A stretch of 64,000 nucleotides of DNA from the NCBI GenBank assembly GCA_037367405.1, contig JAZKJV010001874.1:1-64000 (forward strand). Direction: 5' to 3'. The translations under genes and the position numbers were made by a program. A model generated the notes under the pieces. The model saw only the letters and a list, made by a program, of their open reading frames with translations, ran no database searches and was not told the DNA's origin. Below are positions 22,986-31,940 of the stretch, one piece after another. The stretch comes from Ottelia alismoides. Lineage: Eukaryota; Streptophyta; Magnoliopsida; Alismatales; Hydrocharitaceae. Numbering within the stretch: position 1 is the first letter of the stretch; each line of letters starts with the position of its first letter.

Positions 22986-23789
22986 TAGGGTTGTGCACGG
23001 GTTACGGGTTAGACGGGTAACCGATCCGATCCGTATGGATCGACCCTAAACCCATGAGTATCCAGCAAACTATTCTGGATCGGGTAACCGACCCTGTTTG
23101 ATCCAGGATATATGGAGCTCCGACCCAATGATCCATGGATACCCACGGATCGATCCATTTGATTGTCTCTCCAACATGGACAATAACCATGGGTTGACGG
23201 ATCTTATCCATGGACTTGGCAATCTCTTTGCCCATCTCGACTTCGAAATTGCTTGCGATTGAAATCGTTGATTGAAATCGATAATTTGGATCATGTGATA
23301 TTCTAATTTGAGCGAACTTTAATTCGACCCATAGCAACAAAACAAGTATTTATTTATCAAGTATCGATCATTTAAAATTCGAAGATAAACATATTATACT
23401 TGCTTTGAAAAAAGCGTAAGCATAGATTGAAGCCGGTTTATCAAAGCCCGTTTTCTTTTTTGTTATTTTATTTTTGTGTTCATCATGATCTTTTCAATCA
23501 AAAGTTGTGCAAATGTATAAGTAATGTTTGTTCACGTATAAATGATTTATTAACGTCGATTTTTTCTTAAAATTCCCAACTTAGAAATCACGTCTCAATC
23601 ATATCATGGATTGATGTGTTTTAGTGATCCGTGGGTACCCGCGGGTAACCGAGATCCATTCATATAATTCGGGTATCCGTTATTATGGTTATCCGTTGCA
23701 ATGGATCGGGTCGACCCGTCGACCCGATAATGACGGATCAAGATGGATAACGGTTGAACGGATCGGGTACCCGCCCATGCACACCCCTA
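22986..23789. mobile_element. Non-autonomous hAT element nested in element B (804 bp)
   Basis: The ends TAGGGTTGTGCACGGGTTAC and (inverted) GGGTACCCGCCCATGCACAC-CCCTA form the terminal inverted repeats. A perfect 8-bp target duplication ATTTTCAC lies at 22978-22985 and 23790-23797. Element A shows the uninterrupted sequence at the matching place near 22034. Subterminal GGGTAACC/GGATCGGGT motifs repeat at both ends, as expected for hAT transposase binding sites. ORFs inside are incidental. Confidence 0.92.
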
Positions 23790-24373
23790 ATTTTCACTCC
23801 CTCGGGCGCCCTTGTTGATTGTACTGCATGTTGATTGTTGCTCATATGCACATATTGGCATTTGACTTAGAATTTCTGTATGCCCTGTGTATATATGATA
23901 TTCGATTTGACCAATTTTTTCAATAAATCATATGCCACTAATCTTATATGCCCAAATTTGTCAATAAATCGAATGCTTTCACTGATATTTGATACTATGT
24001 ATCATATCCTTCCAGAAGTTTTTGGACGAGATATTCTTTAATCCAAATCTCTTTTATATTGTGTCTTTCAATGCCCCATCGAAAACACTAATCTTGGTAC
24101 ATATTGATCTAACTTCACTACAATCCAAAATTCTATCTTTTACATTCCATATTTTACTTAAATTTGATCAACATTAGCATTCTTAAAGATAGTAATAAGC
24201 TCCTGGTTGATTATCGAAACATGAGCAACAAAGACGAGTTCATCGAGCTGCTTTCTTCTCCTTCATAGCCTTCATTGGTTGTCGATGATTATCAAATGAC
24301 TAGAACCTTTCACACACAAATGTTAAAAATATTGAACTCGTGTACAGACTGCACAACCAATGTTTGCTAACAG

Positions 24374-24634
24374 TTGAGGAAAAACTGGATTTCCAAGGTG
24401 AGGGAAACTTTTATTTTAAGAGATGAAATCCATGGTTTACAATTGAACATGGTCGTATTATTGAAAGGAACTGACTGTCATGTCCAAGAGACTTCTCCTT
24501 CAGATCTTAGCAATGATGTAGGACCTGAAACATTTTGCTTGATAAGTAAACCATCACTGCAGCCTTGCTTGATAAGTAAACCATCACTGCAGCCTCTGGG
24601 CCACCATCGAAAAAATATAAATTGTGTAATATGA
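24374..24634 (+). pseudogene. Conserved ORF in element B (86 residues), unknown
   Basis: It is the same protein as the minus-strand ORF at 21217-21447 apart from one substitution and an in-frame 10-residue tandem duplication (30-bp unit at 24536-24565 and 24566-24595). It is preceded by TTTGCTAACAG, a possible splice acceptor. Function is not recognised. It is antisense to the PPR fragment. Confidence 0.45.
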
Positions 24635-24730
24635 TCACTGAAATTCATTATTTCTTGGTAAACCCGAGTAAGCTTGGATGTAAGTATAAGTTATCCCCAT
24701 TCTTCTAACAATTGTGTAAGGTTAGCTAGC

Positions 24731-25137
24731 CCGGTGCAAATCTCTTCCTCTTCCTCGTATCGTGGATGAGTTTCTGCGTAATGTTAACATTTCTCGACTT
24801 GCGAATGGTGTCCATCAACCAATTGAAGTCGGAAATCTCGGCAGTAATCCATAGTTCTCCATCGTATCAAATGTCTTGATTGCTTCCTTTATCTTCTTGA
24901 CCATCACATATATATGCTCGATAAGCGAGAACGCCACCTGCTCAACGCCTTGATCAGGTGATAATAGCATAACAGAAGACGGAAAGAACAAGGACTCCGG
25001 CATTGGTCAGCTTCTTCAACACCTCCAACACAAGCTCTTGTGACAATGTGATCTCAAACTGGTCAAGATCGGAATCGACGGAGGACATTCAGGAGACCAA
25101 TTTCCTACAGATCTTGTTAGCATCCCTGGCAACTGGG
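24731..25137 (-). pseudogene. Captured PPR protein gene fragment (copy in element B)
   Basis: The minus strand gives the same order as in element A (DANKICRKLV, LSQELVLEVLKKLTNA, FSLIEHIYVMVKKIKEAIKT, FDTMENYGLL) and continues with ISDFNWLMDTI and KSRNV, the start of the next PPR repeat, before decaying. Relative to A it lacks the part with KIKQFRLIWNLVNAM. The two copies therefore hold complementary parts of one parent gene. It is nonfunctional because of stops and frame changes. Confidence 0.75.
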
Positions 25138-25681
25138 AGTTGGGCAAAGGTGCCATTTGGCTGCGAGATTTCGTCTGATGAGCATAAACCCATTTGACCC
25201 ATTTGTGATATTCTTTAAATTCGAGTAAAGCTGAGATCGCCATGAACTTAAGTATTTTTTTGGATAGAAATATAAGGAGGACCATACTGGGAGATGGAGA
25301 TGACGCAAGCCCACATGAAGGTCAGGAGGGGGTGGCACACGGAGAGGGGGAGAGGCCGTGTACGGGGAGGGGGTTTAGGTGTGAGAGGGAGTAGGGCCTG
25401 GAGATGTATTCTTCAAAGGGAAGGAGTCAGGCGCTGGAGGCGGCACGATAGGGGAGTTGCGCTGGAAGGCCGGGCGGTGGAGGTGCGAGAGAGGGGAGGA
25501 GGCCGGTGGAGGCGTCGAGATGGGGGAGGGAGCTCGGGCGATGGAGTGGGCGAGTAGGGCTGGGCGGGAGCCTTCGTGTCGAGGGACGGTCTTTGGATCG
25601 AACGGTAGAGGCAGATGAGATTGGACGGTCCGGATGAGTGCAGCAGGGAAGTTGGCTGCTCCGCAGAGCAGCATCCCTTTC

Positions 25682-25684
<3 letters not shown>

Positions 25685-25758
<74 letters not shown>
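25685..25758. repeat. (TA)n microsatellite between B and M1b
   Basis: A run of about 36 TA dinucleotides joins the end of element B to the start of M1b. Confidence 0.95.
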
Positions 25759-26145
25759 GGGTCATATGTGGCTGCCCTCTAAGGGCAGCCAACATGGCTG
25801 CCCCCGCTTTATTTGGGCAAAATTTTTTATTTTTTTTGAAAAATAACACCATTTACATTCATCCCTATATCCCTCCTATATACTATTCGAATTTCGTCAG
25901 AAACAGAGACTCCTACGGCCTCCATCCGGACAGTAATTTTTTAACGGTAACAGGATTTTTTTAAATCGATACCATCGAGATGGAGGCCGTACGAGTCTCT
26001 GTTTCTGACGAAATTCGAATGGCATGTAGGAGGGATATATGGATGAATATACATGGTTTTATTTTTCAAAAAAAATAAAAAAAACGCCGAAAAATGGGGC
26101 GGGGGCAGCCATGTTGGCTGCCCCCGGGGGGCAGCCCCATTTTTT

Positions 26146-26147
<2 letters not shown>
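25759..26147. mobile_element. Foldback element M1b (389 bp)
   Basis: Same family and orientation as M1a (19509-19872). It is longer at the left because it keeps the subterminal stretch GCCCTCTAAGGGCAGCCAACATGG, which M1a lost. The inner inverted repeat with TTTCGTCAGAAACAGAGACT is intact in both arms. Both flanks are (TA)n. Confidence 0.85.

Positions 26148-26214
<67 letters not shown>
26148..26214. repeat. (TA)n microsatellite between M1b and M3
   Basis: About 33 TA units directly joining two elements. Confidence 0.95.
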
Positions 26215-26216
<2 letters not shown>

Positions 26217-26600
26217 GTAAAATGTGTATGCCCCCTAGGGGGAGCTAACTTAGCTCCCCCCGCTTCTTTTTGACATAATTTTTTAATTTTTTTTGAAATC
26301 TAAATCCGTGTAAATTTATTATTAAATTCCTATATTATGCTATTAAAATTTCGTGCGAAACAGAGACTCCTACGACCTCCATCCAAACGGGGTCGATTTA
26401 AAAAATCCTGTTACCGTTAAAAAATGACTGTCTGGATGGAGGCCGTAGGAATCTCTGTTTCGCACGAAATTTTAATGACATAATATAGGGATATAGTGAT
26501 GAAATTCCACGGAAGAAAATTTCAAAAAAAAATAAAAAAATCGGACGAAATGGGGCGGGGGAGCCAAGTTAGCCCCCCCAGGGGCAGCCCCATTTATCCC
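26215..26600. mobile_element. Foldback element M3 (386 bp)
   Basis: Ends are GGGTAAAATGTGTATGCCCC on the left and GGGGCAGCCCCATTTATCCC on the right, with GGGGGAGCTAACTTAGCTCC subterminally. It has the same architecture as M1 and M2, but the inner inverted repeat reads TTTCGTGCGAAACAG in the left arm and the matching CTGTTTCGCACGAAA in the right, a paired change relative to the other families. Flanked by (TA)n. Confidence 0.82.
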
Positions 26601-26627
26601 TATATATATATATATATATATATATAT
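26601..26627. repeat. (TA)n between M3 and M2a
   Basis: About 13 TA units. Confidence 0.9.
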
Positions 26628-27017
26628 GGGTAAAATGGGGCTGCCCCCAGGGAGTAGCCAACTTGGCTACTCCCACCCCTATTTTTCCCTCATTTTTTTA
26701 TTTTTTTGGAAAATAAAAATTTGTATATTCATCATTATAACCCTCTCACATTCTATTAAAAATTTCGTCAGAAACATAGACTCCTAAGCCCTCCATCCAG
26801 ACATCATTTTTTTAACGGTCGTAGGATTTTTTAAATCGACCATGTTTGGATGGAGGCCGTAGGAGTCTCTGTTTCTGACGAAATTTTAATAGAATGTGGG
26901 AGGGATATAATGATGAATATACAAAATTTTTATTTTCCAAAAAAATAAAAAATGAGGGGAAAATAGGGGTGGGAGTAGCCAAGTTGGCTACTCCCTGGGG
27001 GCAGCCCCATTTTACCC
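26628..27017. mobile_element. Foldback element M2a (390 bp)
   Basis: Ends are GGGTAAAATGGGGCTGCCCC and its inverse GGGGGCAGCCCCATTTTACC-C. The subterminal GGAGTAGCCAACTTGGCTAC is itself nearly palindromic and occurs inverted at the other end. The inner TTTCGTCAGAAACA repeat is present in both arms. Other copies: 27405-27791 and 27841-28227. Confidence 0.85.
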
Positions 27018-27027
27018 TATATATATA

Positions 27028-27390
27028 GGAAAAAATGGGGCTGCCCCCGCCCCATTTTTCGGCTTTTTTTTATTTTTTTTGAAAAATAAAACCATGTATA
27101 TTCATCCATATATCCCTCCTACATGACATTCGAATTTCGTCAGAAACAGAGACTCCTACGGCCTCCATCTCGATGGTATCGATTTAAAAAAATCATGTTA
27201 CAGTTAAAAAATTACTGTCCGGATGGAGGCCGTAGGAGTCTCTGTTTCTAACGAAATTCGAATGGTATATAGGAGGGATATAGGGATGAATGTAAATGGT
27301 GTTATTTTTCAATAAAAAATAAAAAATTTTGCCCAAATAAGGCGGGGGCAGCTATGTTGGTTGCCCCTAAAGGGCAACCACATATGACCC
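27028..27390. mobile_element. Foldback element M1c, inverted relative to M1a and M1b
   Basis: It begins GGAAAAAATGGGGCTGCCCC and ends CATATGACCC, the reverse of M1a. It is separated from M2a by only 10 bp of TA and from M2b by 14 bp of TA. The inner inverted repeat is intact. Confidence 0.85.
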
Positions 27391-27404
27391 ATATATATAT
27401 ATAT

Positions 27405-27789
27405 GGGTAAAATGGGGCTGCCCCCCTGGGAGTAGCCAACTTGGCTACTCCCACCCCTATTTTTCCCTCATTTTTTTATTTCTTTGAAAATAAAAATTTG
27501 TATATTCATCACTATATCCCTCTAACATTTTATTAAAATTTCGTCAGAAACAGAGACTCCTAGGCCCTCCATCCACACGTTATTTTTTTAACGGTCGCAG
27601 GATTTTTTAAATCGACCCTGTTTGGATAGAGACCGTAGGAGTCTCTGTTTTTGACGAAATTTTAATAGAATGTTAGAGGGATATGGTGGTGAATATACAA
27701 AATTTTATTTTCCTAAGAAATAAAAAATGAGGGAAAAATAGGGGTAGGAGTAACCAAGTTAGCTACTCCCAGGGGGCAGCCCCATTTAA

Positions 27790-27791
<2 letters not shown>
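27405..27791. mobile_element. Foldback element M2b (387 bp)
   Basis: Same family as M2a with scattered substitutions, for example TAACCAAGTTAGCTACTCCC in the right subterminal region. Flanked by TA tracts on both sides. Confidence 0.85.
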
Positions 27792-27828
<37 letters not shown>

Positions 27829-27840
27829 GAGAGAGAGAGA
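27792..27840. repeat. (TA)n(GA)n spacer
   Basis: About 16 TA units followed by a GA run leading straight into M2c. Confidence 0.9.
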
Positions 27841-28225
27841 GGTAAATGGGGCTGCCCCCAGGGAGTAGCCAACTTGGCTACTCCCACCCCTATTTTTCTC
27901 TCCTTTTTTTATTTTTTTGGAAAATAAAAATTTGTATATTCATAATTATATCCCTCTCACGTTCTATTAAAATTTCGTCAGAAACAGAGACTCCTACGGC
28001 CTCCATCCAAACATGGTCGATTTAAAAAATCCTGCGACCGTTAAAAAAATGACGTCTGGATGGAGGGCTTAGGAGTCTCTGTTTCTGACGAAATTTTAAT
28101 AGAATGTGGGAGGGATATAACGATGAATATACAAATTTTTATTTTCCAAAAAAATAAAAAAATGAGAGAAAAATAGGGGTGGGAGTAGCCAAGTTGTCTA
28201 CTCCCTGGGGGCATCCCCATTTTAC

Positions 28226-28227
<2 letters not shown>
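27841..28227. mobile_element. Foldback element M2c (387 bp)
   Basis: Third copy of the M2 family. The left end GGTAAATGGGGCTGCCCCCA follows a GA run instead of TA; the right end CCCCATTTTACCC abuts (TA)n. Its central spacer is inverted relative to M2a (the GGTCGATTTAAAAAATCC part comes first), as if the loop had flipped. Confidence 0.82.
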
Positions 28228-28317
<90 letters not shown>

Positions 28318-28320
28318 ATA
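28228..28320. repeat. (TA)n(TG)n(TATG)n microsatellite
   Basis: TA to about 28272, then about 14 TG units, then TATG units. It starts exactly at the end of M2c. Confidence 0.95.
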
Positions 28321-28868
28321 CATTATGCTTCTCAAATTTATCTACTGACAAAGGCTGAATAGTGGGTGACATTAATGTTGGTTTGACCAAAAAGATTATG
28401 AGAAAAGGAAGTATAAATTAATCCCTCTATAAAAATATTTAACATCCACAAAATCGATGAACCTGACTTGGATCGATCCCATTATCTGGGTTTTACCTGT
28501 TCGGTTCAAATATTCATTTTTTAGGTTCAACCAACGGTTGAGTTAGCTATCTGAATTCCAGTTCAACAGAATTTGAATCGGAATTCAATCTTGATTGTAT
28601 TTTAAATAAATATTATTTGTGGGAGTTCAACCCGTGTGGATTATCCACACCACTTACTAACCAACTCTGTTGTAATTACTTCTGATCATAAACTGGTTCT
28701 AATAATTATTATTCTATAATAATGTTATGCGGTATTTAATTTAAATATTATATATGCATTGTACTTAATGTTGTATATGTTAAAATATTGTATGTATAAT
28801 ATAACATATTTACTTTGTGTATGCATTTTTGATAGCTATAGGTAAAAGTATGTATATCATATATGTGC

Positions 28869-28872
<4 letters not shown>
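28321..28872. other. AT-rich spacer, no gene recognised
   Basis: A unique-looking stretch between two (TA)-flanked elements. The part near 28440-28600 (GGTTCAAATATTC, GTTCAACAGAATTTGAATCG) resembles the ends of GGTTC-rich hAT miniature elements, and similar text lies at about 32230-32400, but I could not fix ends. Confidence 0.35.

Positions 28873-28928
<56 letters not shown>
28873..28928. repeat. (TA)n microsatellite before element M4
   Basis: About 28 TA units ending at the start of M4. Confidence 0.95.
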
Positions 28929-28930
<2 letters not shown>

Positions 28931-31913
28931 GATTAATGGGGCTGCCCCCTAGGGGCAGCCAATTAGCAGCCCCAAAGGTCATGGACCGTCCGATTGCATC
29001 AATGGCTGAGATGGATCTTATTTTATTTGATTAAAAAATCTATCTTGTCAGCGAACTGGGTTGCGTCTTCCTGCTTCGGACGTCTCTTTCCTCTTCAGAG
29101 AAAACTCAAACCCATTCCTTCCACCGCCTGCTTCGTCCAACTCGATCCCTCCCTTCCCCTCGCATGGTCCGTCATCGACCATCTCCCTGTGAACATTCCC
29201 AGCTCCCTTGCAATGGCGTCGTTTTCCCTTTCTCTATTAACCATCTCGTTTCGCTCCTGTCGTGGACGTCGATTCTGTGCACATTGTCAAGACATAACTT
29301 GTTCCCATCTTCTTTCCTCTGTGATGTTGCTGCTCGTGTTGCACGACCTCGATTCTGTGCAGATCACCAAGACTTAAGTTGTTTCCGTTCTCTCCACTCT
29401 GCGATGCTGTTCATGCTGCACGACCTCGGTTCTGTGCAGATCATTAAGACCTGACATGTTTCCCCTGTGCAACGTTGCTCGCGAAACCCAACCGTGGTTT
29501 TTAGTTTCCTTGCTTTTCTAATATTCAATCATGGGTAGTATTCTCCTATGCAAGTATGTTTAAACCGACTTTTTGATTATATTACAGATCTGATACAAGA
29601 GATTCACTCCTTATCAATTTTACTTTGTATTAAATGAATTTAAACTATAAACTTGCACTGGGGTGATCCTCATTCGTAAAATTATATTTTTGAGAACATC
29701 TTCGTACATGTGAGTATGTATAAGTTTTCTGTAATAGCCTCTTTTTTCATATAAAGTTATTAAACTTCAGTCATAAAATGATGCAAGGATGAAGTAAAAT
29801 TACATTCTCTGTAACAATTGAAGGATGTGCCATTTGAGTTCTCTATTTTTTCCAATTGGTTTGTAGAAGAACAATATGATGCCAGTTCCAGTGATGTTTT
29901 TCTAAAAAATGCTTGTCTAATCTTATATATTTTAATTTTCTCTTAATAGAGTAGCTACCGGAAGAAAATGACCATGATTTGCAACAAAGGATCTAGTTGA
30001 TATCATGACTCAATTGCTTATGTAATGAAGATCTACAGTGTGAGCTACTTAAGGACCATAATGTCGATGCTTTCAGGAACACAGCTTCCAGGTCTTGCAC
30101 CAGGCAACATGACGTTCAGAAAAACGTGCATAACATTTCAATGAACAAGTTTATACAGATTGCCTTCTTGAAGTCTCAAGCACAATGCATGGTGACGTGC
30201 TCAGGAGAAGATTGGATTGAGCAGATGAAATACTATATCATTTTACCGTATTTACTTTTTGATGTAAACTTTTTGAACAATGAATTTACTTTCTCTCCGT
30301 ATTTTGAACCATGTTGGATATATTAATTAGTTCAATTCTCAATCTATTTCATCAATCTATACATATTTTTTTAATGTTCTGTTCCTGTCTTGATTGCCAT
30401 CGATAGGTATGGTTGGTTCTAATGGGCTGTCCTCAATAATATTTGCAGGGTTTTTAATGTAATATATGTGGCATTACATGTTTGTATGATATTTTTATGC
30501 ATTACATGTATGTATGTGATTTCAACCTTTAGATGCAACTCAATGTTGGAAAACATCTTTCTCTCTTGTGTGGGTGAAAGAGCATCTGCAACCATTGCTA
30601 TTTGAGTTCAAGACGTTGTGTTGACCATAGCATGAGTACAAGTCATTGTGGATTGCAGAAGTCATTTTCTATCGACATGCCTTAAACAATTAGAGATTCA
30701 AACCGAGCAAGTACCGTGTTGTTACCGATATCATTTTGTACGTTTCATATTTGCTATTATTTATATTCGATTCACCATATCCATTGTGATAAAATAATTT
30801 TTGTATTCATCAAAATCTTATTCACGTTCACGTTGTATTTAAAAATGGATAAAGGAAAACATCTATATCTGTATATACTCAGACGGATTGCTTCCTTGCC
30901 GGCAATGTAAAGAACAAAGTCAAATCTACATTTCACTCGCACACCCGTACCTTAAAAACTGTCCCAATTTATTCACTAGTCATCCACTGTAATTTAAGTT
31001 AATATGATAACATTTCTATGTTGCTTTGAAAATTTTAAAAATCGCAACAGTTAATATTATACCAACTGACGTTACATGTGCAATTGGAGGAACAATACAT
31101 CTGGGGCTAACAATTGTAAAGTATGGCCCCTTATATTGATTTTGTATAATGCACATTAGAGAAAAATAACAACGCTGCAATGGCACATCCTGCATCGACC
31201 GCGTGGCACCAAGAACTTTGGAAAGAGATGATTCACAAATATCTTGGGTTCAAATCTATAACATAAGCAAAAAGTCAGTTTAAACATACTTACAGAGGAG
31301 AATACTACCCATGATTAATATTAGAAAAACAAAGAAAATAAGAACCACCGTTGGGTTTCGCGAGCAGCGTTGCACAGGGGAAACATGTCAGGTCTTAATG
31401 ATCTCCACAGAACCGAGGTCGTGCAGCATGAACAGCATCACAGAGTGGAGAGAACGGAAACAACTTAAGTCTTGGTGATCTGCACAGAATCGAGGTCGTG
31501 CAACACGAGCAGCAACATCACAGAGGAAAGAAGATGGGAACAAGTTATGTCTTGACGATGTGCACAGATTGACGTCCACGACAGGAGTGAAACGAGATGG
31601 TTAATAGAGAGAGGGAAAACGACGTCATTGCAAGGGATCTGGGAAGGTTCACAGGGAGATGGTCGATGACGGACCATGCGAGGGGAAGGGAGGGATCGAG
31701 TTGGACGAAGCAGGCGGTGGAAGGAATGGGTTTGAGTTTTCTCTGAAGAGGAAAGAGACGTCCGAAGCAGGAAGACACAACCCAGTTTGCTGACAAGACA
31801 GATTTTTTAATCAAATAAAATAAGAGCCATCTCAGCCATTGATGCAATCGGACGGTCCATGGCCTTTGGGGGCTGCTAATTGGCTGCCCCTAGGGGGCAG
31901 CCCCATTAATCCC
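28929..31913. mobile_element. Long-TIR element M4 (2.99 kb) in a (TA)n tract
   Basis: Ends are GGGATTAATGGGGCTGCCCC and its inverse at 31913. Terminal inverted repeats reach about 650 bp (28929 to about 29585, and about 31260 to 31913), including GGACCGTCCGATTGCATC, which resembles the subterminal GGACCGTCC of elements A and B. The interior (29590-31260) has stops in every frame; one plus-strand stretch near 30030-30260 (ELLKDHNVDAFRNTASRSCT, then KFIQIAFLKSQAQCM) could be captured coding DNA but I do not recognise it. No transposase. Both flanks are TA tracts. Confidence 0.8.
29269..29500. repeat. About 78-bp tandem repeat, three units, inside the M4 inverted repeat
   Basis: TCGATTCTGTGCAC, TCGATTCTGTGCAGATCA and TCGGTTCTGTGCAGATCA begin units at 29269, 29349 and 29426. 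The same array is present inverted at about 31380-31575 in the other arm. Confidence 0.8.
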
Positions 31914-31940
31914 TATATGTATATATATATATATATATAT
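31914..31940. repeat. (TA)n after element M4
   Basis: TATATGTATATATATATATA and a few further bases, adjoining the right end of M4. Confidence 0.9.

Larger units (their letters stand above)
22507..25684. mobile_element. TIR element B, inverted copy of A with nested hAT insertion (3.18 kb)
   Basis: The same ends as element A face outward; terminal inverted repeats are 22507-22800 and about 25399-25684. The interior is the reverse complement of A's interior, with differences: a hAT element inserted at 22986-23789, about 68 bp missing from the PPR fragment, and an extra segment (about 24640-24840) that A lacks. It is bounded by (TA)n on both sides. No transposase is encoded. Confidence 0.8.

Noticed and set aside
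23002..23340. 112-codon minus-strand ORF
   Set aside because: Lies inside the nested hAT miniature element, built on repeated GGATCGGGT-type subterminal motifs.
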